Part shown: positions 17,286 to 26,382 of the stretch, piece after piece
Numbering within the stretch: position 1 is the first letter of the stretch
Layout of the letters: each line of letters starts with the position of its first letter
NCBI RefSeq assembly: GCF_001661595.2
Contig: NZ_LYPF02000010.1
Location: 151,637-215,636, forward strand
DNA: 64,000 nucleotides
Direction of reading: 5' to 3'
From: Crocinitomix algicola
GTDB taxonomy: Bacteria > Bacteroidota > Bacteroidia > Flavobacteriales_D > Crocinitomicaceae
The notes under the pieces: model-generated
What the model was told of the DNA's origin: nothing
Databases searched by the model: none
What the model saw: the letters and a program-made list of their open reading frames with translations, nothing else
Translations under genes and position numbers: made by a program

Positions 17286-20012
17286 CTATTTCGAAATTTG
17301 CGCAAACAATCGATCGAATAAATCTTTCAATCTTCTCTTATGTAAAGCGCTTGACCCTGCAGCTGGTGCAGCCGAAGAACGACGTGAAATATTTATCAAA
17401 TCGTATTTTCTTAGGCTAAGTGCGATATAATGCCAAGCCCCCATATTTTCAGGCTCTTCTTGCGCCCAAATCATTTGCTTTACATTTTTATACTTGCTTA
17501 CCACATCATCCAATTGTTTTTCAGGAAGTGGGTACAATTGCTCCATTCGAATAAAAGCGGCATTTTTAACCCCTTGTTCTTCGGCTTTCTCTATCATTTC
17601 ATAGTAAAACTTCCCCGAACATAAAACGAGCGTATCGACATTTGCATGATCAGCATTCGGATCGTCTATTACTTCTTGGAATGTTCCTGAAGCTAGCTCC
17701 TCTACTGTTGAAACAGCTTTTGGATACCTTAGTAACATCTTTGGTGAAAAACAAACTAATGGCTTTCTAAAATCTCGATGAATTTGTCTTCGCAATAAGT
17801 GGAAATGGTTAGCTGGTGTTGTCGCATTACAAATTTGCCAGTTTAAATCGGCAGAAGATTGTAAGAAACGCTCTAGTCTGGCACTTGAATGCTCTCCACC
17901 CATCCCTTCATATCCATGAGGAAGCAACATCACTAAACCACTATGGACATACCATTTATCTTCACCTGATGAAATAAACTGGTCTACCATTATTTGTGCT
18001 CCATTATAAAAATCACCAAATTGAGCTTCCCAAATTGTTAAACCATTTGGGTTTGCTAACGAGTAACCGTATTCAAATCCTAAAACACCATATTCCGACA
18101 ATAATGAATTGTAAATAGAAAATTCAGCTTGTTTATCAGAAAGGTTGTTTAGTGTAATTATCTCTTGTTCATCATCCTCTGTCTTCACAACTGCATGACG
18201 GTGAGAGAATGTACCTCTTTCCACATCTTGACCAGAAATACGCACTTGATGGCCTTCATCTAGTAATGTTGCATAAGCCAGCATTTCCGCAGTCCCCCAA
18301 TCTAATTCGTTTCGATTAATTTGGTCTGCACGATCATTAATTAGTTTTTTTATTTTCCTAAAAAATTTGAGATCTTCTGGAAGGGTTGTCATTTTCTTTC
18401 CAAGATCAACAACTTTATTTTTATCAACTGCAGTTATAGGAGAAGCATTGAAATCTTCAGATTTAGCATGTCGAAATCCAGACCAAGCATCTTCTAAAAA
18501 ATTTAAAACTTCAGCTGTTTTATCATTCTTTGATCGATCGTAAGCTTTGTCTATTAAGTCTGAATGTTCTGTTTCGAATTTCTTACCATCTTCAGCGGTT
18601 AAAACCCCTTCTTTTATCAGTTGTGACAAATAAATTTCTCGAACACTTGGATGTTTTGAGATGGCTTTATAAAGGGTTGGCTGAGTAAACTTAGGTTCAT
18701 CTCCCTCATTGTGTCCGTATTTACGGTAACCTAATAGATCTATAAATACATCTTTGTGAAATTTTTGTCGGTATTCAGTTGCAATTTGAATCGTCTGAAT
18801 AACCGCTTCAATATCGTCTCCATTGACATGGAATACAGGCGATAGAGTAACCTTTGCAACATCCGTACAATAGGTTGACGATCGTCCATCAAGATAATTA
18901 GTTGTAAACCCAACTTGGTTATTCACTACAATATGAATCGATCCGCCGGTGCGATATCCGTCCAACAATGCCATTTGCGTTACCTCATAAGCAATTCCTT
19001 GACCAGCTATTGCGGCATCACCATGAATAATAATAGGAACTACAGCATCCTCACTTTTATAATCGTGATCAATTCGCGCACGCACAATACCTTGTACCAC
19101 TGGCGCAACAGCTTCGAGATGTGAAGGATTTGGTGCTAGTGTTAAACGAACGTCATGCCCTTTGGTAGTTTTAATGTTGTTAGAGTATCCTAGGTGATAT
19201 TTGACGTCACCGTCAAAAGAGTCATCGGTATCAAATTCTTTACCGTCAAATTCATTAAAAATTGACTCGTAATTTTTACCCATGATATTCACCAACGTAT
19301 TTAATCTACCTCGGTGTGCCATTCCCAAAACAAATTCTTTTGCACCAAGATCTGCCCCTTTTTGAATAAGCGCATCTAAACAAGGGATTAACGCTTCACC
19401 TCCTTCTAAAGAAAATCGTTTTTGACCAACATACTTCTTGTGTAAAAATTGCTCAAATATTGTAGCGTTATTTAATTTTGTGAAGATTTCTTTTTTATTG
19501 TCTGCGGAGTAGGTTGGACGATTGTCTAATTCAATTTTATCTCTCAACCATTTTAATCGTTTTGAACTTCTAATGTAAGCATACTCAATACCTATAGATT
19601 GACAATAAGTATCTTCCAAATGTTTGATGATATCTTTTAATGTCGCAGGTCCCATTCCAGTTTCAATACCTGCTTGAAAAACAGTATTAAGATCTGCCTC
19701 TGTTAATCCATAATTCTCAATACCCAATGAAGGAGCGTATTTTCTTCTTTCTCGAACTGGATTTGTTCGTGTAAATAGATGTCCTCTGAATCGATAATCA
19801 TCTATTAGCGCAAGTACGCTTAACTCTTTTTGAAAATTTTCTGGAATTATTCCACCCTCTCCATTTTCACTGAAGTCCGTTTTTGCAAAATCGACACCTT
19901 CAAAAAATCGTGCCCATTCAATATCAACTGATTCTGGATTATTTTTGTACCTCTCGTAAAGATCGTCAATGGCATTTACGTCACCATTTCCGACAAATGT
20001 AAATTTGTCCAT
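17286..20012 (-). CDS. odhA: 2-oxoglutarate dehydrogenase E1 component
   Basis: Thiamine-diphosphate enzyme that decarboxylates 2-oxoglutarate and passes the succinyl unit to E2. The N-terminal E1-helix that docks on E2 is visible (GNGDVNAIDDLYERYKNNPE). Family landmarks include LGMAHRGRLNTLVNIMGKN, HLGYSNN, NPSHLEAVAPVVQGIVRA, HGDAAIAGQGI, the metal-binding NNQVGFTT and GYRKYGHNEGDEPKFTQP, and a C-terminal MIWAQEEPENMGAW. A TTG at 20024 is in frame, but ATG at 20012 gives the normal start. The roughly 908 residues are standard. A TAAATTTG element upstream suggests the promoter for both odhA and odhB. Confidence 0.96.
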   Translation of the reverse strand: MDKFTFVGNGDVNAIDDLYERYKNNPESVDIEWARFFEGVDFAKTDFSENGEGGIIPENFQKELSVLALIDDYRFRGHLFTRTNPVRERRKYAPSLGIENYGLTEADLNTVFQAGIETGMGPATLKDIIKHLEDTYCQSIGIEYAYIRSSKRLKWLRDKIELDNRPTYSADNKKEIFTKLNNATIFEQFLHKKYVGQKRFSLEGGEALIPCLDALIQKGADLGAKEFVLGMAHRGRLNTLVNIMGKNYESIFNEFDGKEFDTDDSFDGDVKYHLGYSNNIKTTKGHDVRLTLAPNPSHLEAVAPVVQGIVRARIDHDYKSEDAVVPIIIHGDAAIAGQGIAYEVTQMALLDGYRTGGSIHIVVNNQVGFTTNYLDGRSSTYCTDVAKVTLSPVFHVNGDDIEAVIQTIQIATEYRQKFHKDVFIDLLGYRKYGHNEGDEPKFTQPTLYKAISKHPSVREIYLSQLIKEGVLTAEDGKKFETEHSDLIDKAYDRSKNDKTAEVLNFLEDAWSGFRHAKSEDFNASPITAVDKNKVVDLGKKMTTLPEDLKFFRKIKKLINDRADQINRNELDWGTAEMLAYATLLDEGHQVRISGQDVERGTFSHRHAVVKTEDDEQEIITLNNLSDKQAEFSIYNSLLSEYGVLGFEYGYSLANPNGLTIWEAQFGDFYNGAQIMVDQFISSGEDKWYVHSGLVMLLPHGYEGMGGEHSSARLERFLQSSADLNWQICNATTPANHFHLLRRQIHRDFRKPLVCFSPKMLLRYPKAVSTVEELASGTFQEVIDDPNADHANVDTLVLCSGKFYYEMIEKAEEQGVKNAAFIRMEQLYPLPEKQLDDVVSKYKNVKQMIWAQEEPENMGAWHYIALSLRKYDLINISRRSSAAPAAGSSALHKRRLKDLFDRLFAQISK

Positions 20013-20039
20013 TATTTTGTTCAATTTCCGCTTATATTA

Positions 20040-20047
20040 CAAATTTA
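20040..20047 (-). promoter_or_regulatory. -7 promoter element before odhA-odhB
   Basis: TAAATTTG on the minus strand ends 27 bases before the ATG at 20012. A good TTG is lacking at the -33 distance. Confidence 0.45.
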
Positions 20048-20149
20048 TAAATTATATGAACATGTAATTTTATTTGCGCGATAATCTTGTGTAAAAATGA
20101 ATCTTTACGGCCAATCTAGTTAAAATTATTGTCTATGTTTTGCTTCGTA

Positions 20150-20494
20150 CTAAAAAAAGTGATTACGCATATAAACTTTTTGGGCTTCTCTCCGAATGAC
20201 TAAGAAAGCTAATTCCGTCCAATTTTGTGAGATGAGATTTTCTTTATAATCATCTTCTCGCAAATCAACCCGGTAAATAAATTGCGACAATTTTTCAGAT
20301 GCTGCTAAACGAGCGATATAAATACTCAACTCATTTATCAAATTATCGAGCACTAAATCACTTTTATCAATTTCAATAAATAGACTTCCCGTCTCATTCA
20401 AGTCTTTATTTATTTGAGCCACTGTATCACGCCTAAACTTTTCTTTATTCAGCGCTCTTTGGATTTCTAAGCGAGTTTGAATTAATCCACTCAT
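20150..20494 (-). CDS. conserved hypothetical protein, 114 residues
   Basis: A short cytoplasmic protein without signal peptide or membrane segment, mixed alpha/beta in appearance (LFIEIDKSDLVLDNLINELS, then NWTELAFLVIRREAQKVYMR). I do not recognise a family. Its ATG shares one base with the stop of the giant T9SS protein gene (TAATG), so it is translationally coupled to it; the coupling makes a spurious ORF unlikely. It could be a helper of the preceding surface protein or simply the next gene of the operon; nothing in the sequence decides this. Confidence 0.6.
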   Translation of the reverse strand: MSGLIQTRLEIQRALNKEKFRRDTVAQINKDLNETGSLFIEIDKSDLVLDNLINELSIYIARLAASEKLSQFIYRVDLREDDYKENLISQNWTELAFLVIRREAQKVYMRNHFF

Positions 20495-23400
20495 TATTCT
20501 TTTCGAACTAAAGTTATTGTGCCTTGACCTTCAAATTTCTCCCCATTGTCCGCTACTCCAGAATAAGAATAAAAATAAGTTCCATCTTTACTTGGGGACC
20601 CATTTTTATTGGTACCATCCCAACCTTCCTCAACATTGTCAAATTCTCGAATGACATTCCCCCAACGATTTACCACTACGCAATTAAACAGGTCTACTGC
20701 TTGCGATCGATGCACAAAAGTAAACACATCATTAATACCGTCACCATCTGGACTAAACACGTTTACGGGCTCAAATAACAAGGGGTCAAACACTGTTATT
20801 TCTTTACAAGTAGTATCTGTACATCCATTCTTATTAGTGGCTACAAGACAGACATTATAAATATCTCCAATTCCATAAGTCGTATCAAATGTTTCAAAAT
20901 AATCATGAGAAATCACCCAATCAATATTATCATAATCCAAGTTCCAAAAGAAGGTGGTATCTGCAAGTGGGTTAAAAGGATTAGCAAAATATTGAGATTG
21001 ATTAACAAATTCAACATCAACCACTGCAGTTCCTTTTAAGTCTGCATTTAGTTGATCGGAAATTACATCAAAATCTGCAATTGGTGATACCGAATCAAGG
21101 ACTATATCTTCAATCAAAACACAACCATTTTTATCAACCGCAGTTATGCGATAATTCCCCGGATTTCTTCCTCCCCAAGTTGTATTGATCGTTGATGTTT
21201 CATCATCAATATTATCCCATTGATAATGATAGTCCGGTGTTCCTCCAGAAACTGCTGCTTCGAGCACTCCATTACCTGATTGATATTCATGCAAACGGCA
21301 ATAAGCTGGATAAGTATTTAACTCAGACCAATACATGGAGTCAGGCTGCGTAATAGTAAAGTCAAAAGATTTTGAACACCCATTTTCATCATTGACCGTT
21401 AATACATAATCTCCTGCTGGTAAATTCGTTGATTCATTCGCTCCTATACCGTTAATACCTGTAGGATTTGGCGCCCAGAAATAAGAAACCTGATCGAAGT
21501 CACCAGTATAATTATAAACGGTATCTACTCTCATAATTCCTGTTTCAAACCCATAACACAATGGATTAATTCGTGTCGTGTCAATTTCCAGTTGATCAGG
21601 GTGAATTAGCTCTACTACACCCGATGCTGTACAACCGTTTTCATCCGTTACGGTTACCGTATAAGTCCCTTGAGGTAGCGTGTTAGCGGTATTCGAATTC
21701 TCCTCGTTTAACAATTCACTCTCACTGTTTCTAATTTCATATATTTTTCCGTCGTTACCTCCTTCAGCATTCACCGTTACCGAACCATCAGAAAACTGAA
21801 AACAAGAAGGGTTATTGAACGTAATTTCAATTGTCAATTCATCCGGTTCAAAAATATCGAACACATGCGACCAAGCACAACCTTCTTCATCAAGTACGGT
21901 CACTGTCCAGGTATCACCATAGAGGTTATCAATTTCGTCACCGCCTCCAACAGGAACACCCGTCTCTATGTCGTAGGGACCACCTAAATTGGACCAAATA
22001 ACATTATAAGGAGGCGTAATTCCACCTTCGATGTTTGTAATATATGCACCGCCATCACCGGCCTCAAAACAAGAAACATCACGAAGACTATCCATCACAA
22101 AGTCTGCGGTGACTTCATTATCTCCTAAACCAACATAAATGGTGGTATCCAAGAAACATCCTTCTCCATCAACAATATTCAAAAGGTAATAAACACCACC
22201 TGTCAAGTCCGAAAAATAAGGATCCCCAGTTGGACCATAGACATCACCTCCTCCAGAGAGCGTATAAGTCCAATCAGGATTATCAGGAATAATGGTAATA
22301 TCTCCTAAAACACCAGGCACACCTGGACAAGTCTCCGCTTCTGTTATGTCAATTTCAGAAACATCCACAGTTCCAATCTCAATTTTCACAGAATCTTTCA
22401 CGGTATGACACTCATCAGTTACCGTTAAATAATACCAAGTTGTCACTTCAGGAGAAACGGTTGTTTCGCTCTCATCTCCACCCTCTGGTGACCATTCGTA
22501 GTTGAGGTCACCAAAAGTGCCATCAGTTTCGGAAGTGATTGTGACTTCATCGGTAGGGCAGATTATAAAAAGATCTTCATTAAAAGTTATTGTTGGTTCT
22601 GGAGGCAGTGTCAATTCATAATCTGATGTAATAATATTGAAATTATACTCACATTCAAGAACCGGGCTATCTTGATCTCCCAAATCCTCTGGATCAAAGG
22701 TTGTAGGAATAACTTCTCCAGGTGCACCAGCAAAACTGCCATCATCGTTTAATACAATTGTAATATCACCCGTTAAAGCTCCTCCCAAACTGCTGATATC
22801 AATAGCAAAAGTAAATGTCTCACATTGACCTTGATCGATATCTAAATCATAAATTTCGGTTTGTAAATAAATTGCTGTGGGATCCGTAGTAGGGTCTGCG
22901 GTATAGAACGAGACCGGAACAGGAAGTGTTAGATCTGTTCCTCCTGAATTACAAATTTCCATATCAAAATGCACACTATCACAACCAGTTGTTAATTCAT
23001 CATTATGTTCAAAAGTACTGTAAACTAAATTGACTTTTGACCCCATAAAAGTCATGTTCAAGATACGCTCATAGGCAATTTTGTCATTTTCCATATGAAC
23101 ACGAAAGGTATTTGGTTCGATTATTTCAAAATTCAATCGTTCGTCATTATTTGGGAGCTGCCCATAAATATCCAAGTCGGTTATATCAACAAAAGGATCT
23201 ATCGGCACTTCTTGCCAAGCATATAACTGTTGTTCAGTAGAAGTTGTAATGGTGACAAAATATCCTGTTGTTTCTTCAAGGTCAAAATTAACTTCCGTAA
23301 AAGCATACATTTGATTCCCATTTGTTCGCGTTGTATTTGAAGGTGCTGGACCTTCAAAAGAAGCTAATGAATAAGGGCTATATAATCCATTTGCACGAAT

Positions 23401-24732
23401 TTCAAGATAACCTCTTTTACTTCCTTGAGGAATTGTAAAATCAACATACCCATCTACGCTGACACCATCATTGGTAGGACCCGGATCGAAACTGATGTCT
23501 TCGGGACCACTATAGGCATTTTGGGTCAAATAGAAACTTGATGTGTAAGGTTGGTCAGAATATCTTAAAAACTCAACATAATAAATCTCGTTAAAATCGG
23601 CACCATGCTCATCACTCCTTGTCATTGTCAATACATCACCTGTTACTTCCAGCGTCATATCACAAACTGCTATCTGGTCTGGTGGTGTTGTATTTCCGTC
23701 CGAATCTCCGAGCAATGTAGCATCATCCACAATTGACAAACCACTTGTTACATCATAATCACTAAAAGTAAAGGTAGAATTCATGGCTGGAATATTTCCG
23801 TTATTGACAGTCATATTCCCTGAAGCAGTCATTGTGGCTAAATCGATAATAATATATTTAATTGACATCGCTTCTTCTCTTGTATCCTGAACCAAAACTC
23901 CACTATTACCTCGTCGATTTTGATTAATACCAATTGCACGAATTTGAATATAATCGGGCGCATCTGCTCCGGACAACATATCTACATCAGCCGTAAGGTT
24001 AATTGGATCGGGACCAGCATCGTAATACACTGGATATTGCGTTGGATCAGCACCAGGAATACTGGTTAAACTTTGAGAGTCAAAATTTCCATAAAAAATA
24101 GTATAGTACGAAATATCTATGTCCTCTTCATCACAACCTAATACGATATTACCGCCATCCACGTCAAATACGAATTCAAAATCTAGTAATTCATCAAAAT
24201 CATGACCAACGCGAGTATAGGTATCAGTTGATGCTGGGCTAAGCGGTTGATCAACCCATGAATAACGTTTCGACTCATGATTGTTAACTGCATATTCAAC
24301 CCAACCTGAGGACTCTTCTTTATCCAAATCAAACTCAACCCTGCCCCAAACAATTCTTTCCTGCGCATGATTTAAGTCATTTACCCCTGTCATTGCATCA
24401 ACTGGCGCTTGCTGATAAACACCTTGTATAATAATTGAGGCTCTATTCGTAGCAGCGGGAATTGCTATTTCAACATCATCAACAGACCCACCAGGTTTAT
24501 ACCCTCCCTCAGTACCTGTAATATCAGGAATATAGCCAATAGGCAGACAACTTCCTGGAAATGAAAACGCCGGGCAAGCATCCTCATCACCAATACAATC
24601 AGGGTCGAGACAGTCGATTAATCCATCTCCATCATCATCAATCCCATTATCACAATCTTCTTGACTGAGGCCAATCGAACATAAAAAAAACAGAAAAAGA
24701 AACAAATACGGTTTAGGGGTATAAAAATTCAT
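20494..24732 (-). CDS. giant T9SS type B surface protein with SprB-like repeats
   Basis: A 1412-residue exported protein. A signal peptide ends near IGLSQ, and the mature start DCDNGIDDDGDGLIDCLD is an acidic, calcium-type motif. A long beta-rich region (about 55-700) lacks a recognised enzyme. About five SprB-like repeats follow (about 795-1210), each with a cysteine opening such as NPSCFQFSDGSVTV and a GTYTVTVTDENGC-type end. A PKD-like segment precedes the sorting domain: VFSPDGDGINDVFTF, VVNRWGNVI, GWDGTNKNG, ending ITLVRKE. This is the gliding-motility-associated (type B) C-terminal domain that sends proteins through the type IX system. Adhesin or motility surface filament is the likely role. 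The stop is shared with a small downstream gene. Confidence 0.85.
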   Translation of the reverse strand: MNFYTPKPYLFLFLFFLCSIGLSQEDCDNGIDDDGDGLIDCLDPDCIGDEDACPAFSFPGSCLPIGYIPDITGTEGGYKPGGSVDDVEIAIPAATNRASIIIQGVYQQAPVDAMTGVNDLNHAQERIVWGRVEFDLDKEESSGWVEYAVNNHESKRYSWVDQPLSPASTDTYTRVGHDFDELLDFEFVFDVDGGNIVLGCDEEDIDISYYTIFYGNFDSQSLTSIPGADPTQYPVYYDAGPDPINLTADVDMLSGADAPDYIQIRAIGINQNRRGNSGVLVQDTREEAMSIKYIIIDLATMTASGNMTVNNGNIPAMNSTFTFSDYDVTSGLSIVDDATLLGDSDGNTTPPDQIAVCDMTLEVTGDVLTMTRSDEHGADFNEIYYVEFLRYSDQPYTSSFYLTQNAYSGPEDISFDPGPTNDGVSVDGYVDFTIPQGSKRGYLEIRANGLYSPYSLASFEGPAPSNTTRTNGNQMYAFTEVNFDLEETTGYFVTITTSTEQQLYAWQEVPIDPFVDITDLDIYGQLPNNDERLNFEIIEPNTFRVHMENDKIAYERILNMTFMGSKVNLVYSTFEHNDELTTGCDSVHFDMEICNSGGTDLTLPVPVSFYTADPTTDPTAIYLQTEIYDLDIDQGQCETFTFAIDISSLGGALTGDITIVLNDDGSFAGAPGEVIPTTFDPEDLGDQDSPVLECEYNFNIITSDYELTLPPEPTITFNEDLFIICPTDEVTITSETDGTFGDLNYEWSPEGGDESETTVSPEVTTWYYLTVTDECHTVKDSVKIEIGTVDVSEIDITEAETCPGVPGVLGDITIIPDNPDWTYTLSGGGDVYGPTGDPYFSDLTGGVYYLLNIVDGEGCFLDTTIYVGLGDNEVTADFVMDSLRDVSCFEAGDGGAYITNIEGGITPPYNVIWSNLGGPYDIETGVPVGGGDEIDNLYGDTWTVTVLDEEGCAWSHVFDIFEPDELTIEITFNNPSCFQFSDGSVTVNAEGGNDGKIYEIRNSESELLNEENSNTANTLPQGTYTVTVTDENGCTASGVVELIHPDQLEIDTTRINPLCYGFETGIMRVDTVYNYTGDFDQVSYFWAPNPTGINGIGANESTNLPAGDYVLTVNDENGCSKSFDFTITQPDSMYWSELNTYPAYCRLHEYQSGNGVLEAAVSGGTPDYHYQWDNIDDETSTINTTWGGRNPGNYRITAVDKNGCVLIEDIVLDSVSPIADFDVISDQLNADLKGTAVVDVEFVNQSQYFANPFNPLADTTFFWNLDYDNIDWVISHDYFETFDTTYGIGDIYNVCLVATNKNGCTDTTCKEITVFDPLLFEPVNVFSPDGDGINDVFTFVHRSQAVDLFNCVVVNRWGNVIREFDNVEEGWDGTNKNGSPSKDGTYFYSYSGVADNGEKFEGQGTITLVRKE
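21095..22345 (-). repeat. five SprB-like repeats inside the 1412-residue protein
   Basis: Five diverged units of about 75-90 codons, each with an opening cysteine, a GG-containing strand and a final xGC motif preceding a hydrophobic strand. Boundaries are approximate and read from the protein. Confidence 0.65.
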
Positions 24733-24995
24733 AGCGTAATTATTAGGTTGTGTTTGTTTATGTAGGATAAACGATTTTCAATCTGTAAAGTGACAAATCA
24801 AATAAAATAATGCCCACTCTGCTAAACAATTCACGTTGATGTAAATATAATTAAATCAGTTTAAAACAAGGCATTGAATAGATTTGAGTATTCGATATCT
24901 CACAAATTAACTCGGAGTTGTGATAAAACTTGAATTTTTATTCGTTTTTAACCATCCTAATAAGAAAGAACTTAAATTCGCAAAAAAATTCTGTG

Positions 24996-26264
24996 ATGAG
25001 AGTATTTAAATTTGGAGGCGCCTCAGTTAAGGATGCGGAATCGGTTAAAAATGTTGGTGAAATTATTCGGGAATATAGTCAAGACGATTTAATTGTTGTA
25101 GTTAGTGCAATGGGCAAAACTACCAACGCGCTTGAACAAATTATGCAACTATATGCAAAGCAAGACAAAAGTGCTCTTGAAAACCAAATTTTTGATTTAA
25201 AGAATTTTCATTTCACCATCATTAATGAGCTCTTTGAAAAACAAAACCTTCCTGTTTTTGACAAAGTAAACAACCTCTTTCAAACCTTATCAAATTATTG
25301 CTCAACGAACTTTGTTGGAGATTATGATTTTCACTATGACCAAATCATTTCTTTGGGAGAAATTTTGTCCACAACTATAATCGCTGAATACCTGAAGTCG
25401 CAATCGTTTAATGCTACATGGTTGGATGCTCGTAAAACAGTACGGACTGATAATCGTTGGAGAGAAGGCAGGGTAAACTGGGAAGTCACTGAAGTTTTAA
25501 TTCAAACTGCTGTGGAAAAGGCAATAAAAAATGAAACGAACATTATTATAACACAAGGTTTTCTGGGGCACACCCCTAAAGGAGAAACAACAACATTAGG
25601 ACGTGAAGGCTCAGATTTTACAGCTTCAATTTTTGCGTACTGTTTGGATGCCAACGACGTTACCATCTGGAAAGATGTTCCCGGCATGCTAAATGCTGAC
25701 CCAAAATACTTCGATAACACAGAGTTACTTGAAAAAATATCATTCCGAGAAGCAATTGAACTCGCGTATTTTGGTGCTTCTGTCATTCATCCAAAAACAA
25801 TCCAACCTTTAAAACGGAAAAGAATTCCGCTGCATATTAAGTCATTCATCCACCCATCTGAACAAGGCTCGGTCATTCAAGAATCAATTGAATATGATGA
25901 TCATATACCATCGTTTATTTTTAAGCTAGATCAAGTTTTAGTTTCACTTACACCGAAAGATTTTTCGTTCATTGTAGAAGAAAATCTCGAGCATATTTTC
26001 GCTTACTTAAATCAACAAAAAATTAGAATAAACTTAATGCAAAACTCTGCGGTAAGTTTTTCTTTTATAGTTGATCAATCTCGAATTAATTTAGAAGCTT
26101 TAGTAGCGTATTTTCAGGATGACTACGCCGTTAAATACAATCAAGGGCTCGAATTAGTCACTATTCGTCATTATGATGAACCAACAATAAACCGCGTTAC
26201 AGTTGGCAAAAAAATTATTCTTGAACAGCGGAGTAGACAGACAGCGCGCTTAGTTATCGGATAA
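24996..26264 (+). CDS. aspartate kinase
   Basis: Phosphorylates aspartate, the first step toward lysine, threonine and methionine (and diaminopimelate for peptidoglycan). The kinase domain begins VFKFGGASVKDAESVKNVG and shows VVVSAMGKTTNALE, GREGSDFTASIFAYCL and the IWKDVPGMLNADPK loop. The C-terminal ACT-like part (about 300-422) is short and diverged. There is no homoserine dehydrogenase domain, so it is a monofunctional enzyme of about 422 residues. The start is ATG at 24996 (MRVFKFGG); the frame stays open to a TTG at 24930 but that extension has no family similarity. It is a single gene, divergent from the giant T9SS protein. Which isoenzyme it is (lysC or other) cannot be told. Confidence 0.92.
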   Translation: MRVFKFGGASVKDAESVKNVGEIIREYSQDDLIVVVSAMGKTTNALEQIMQLYAKQDKSALENQIFDLKNFHFTIINELFEKQNLPVFDKVNNLFQTLSNYCSTNFVGDYDFHYDQIISLGEILSTTIIAEYLKSQSFNATWLDARKTVRTDNRWREGRVNWEVTEVLIQTAVEKAIKNETNIIITQGFLGHTPKGETTTLGREGSDFTASIFAYCLDANDVTIWKDVPGMLNADPKYFDNTELLEKISFREAIELAYFGASVIHPKTIQPLKRKRIPLHIKSFIHPSEQGSVIQESIEYDDHIPSFIFKLDQVLVSLTPKDFSFIVEENLEHIFAYLNQQKIRINLMQNSAVSFSFIVDQSRINLEALVAYFQDDYAVKYNQGLELVTIRHYDEPTINRVTVGKKIILEQRSRQTARLVIG

Positions 26265-26291
26265 TATCCATAAATATTTACACTTAATAAC

Positions 26292-26306
26292 CAGTATTTT
26301 ATACTG
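26292..26306. promoter_or_regulatory. short palindrome upstream of the DnaE2-like gene
   Basis: CAGTAT-TTT-ATACTG is a perfect 6-bp inverted repeat with a 3-base centre, 20 bases before the TTG of the promoter. No T-run follows, so an operator is more likely than a terminator. Low confidence. Confidence 0.3.
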
Positions 26307-26325
26307 TAATTAAAAACGTCTGCTG

Positions 26326-26354
26326 TTGATTTTGATTAATTTTTAATAGTTTTG
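26326..26354 (+). promoter_or_regulatory. promoter of the DnaE2-like polymerase gene
   Basis: TTG at 26326-26328 and TAGTTTTG at 26347-26354 with an 18-base spacer. The start codon is 28 bases further on. Confidence 0.6.
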
Positions 26355-26369
26355 CGATTAATTTTTAAT
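26334..26369. repeat. 14-bp direct repeat flanking the -7 element, possible operator pair
   Basis: GATTAATTTTTAAT occurs exactly at 26334-26347 and 26356-26369, a 22-bp period (about two helix turns). Each copy is itself an ATTAA-TTT-TTAAT near-palindrome. They bracket the -7 element of the promoter. Confidence 0.45.
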
Positions 26370-26382
26370 CATTTTAAGTGCG

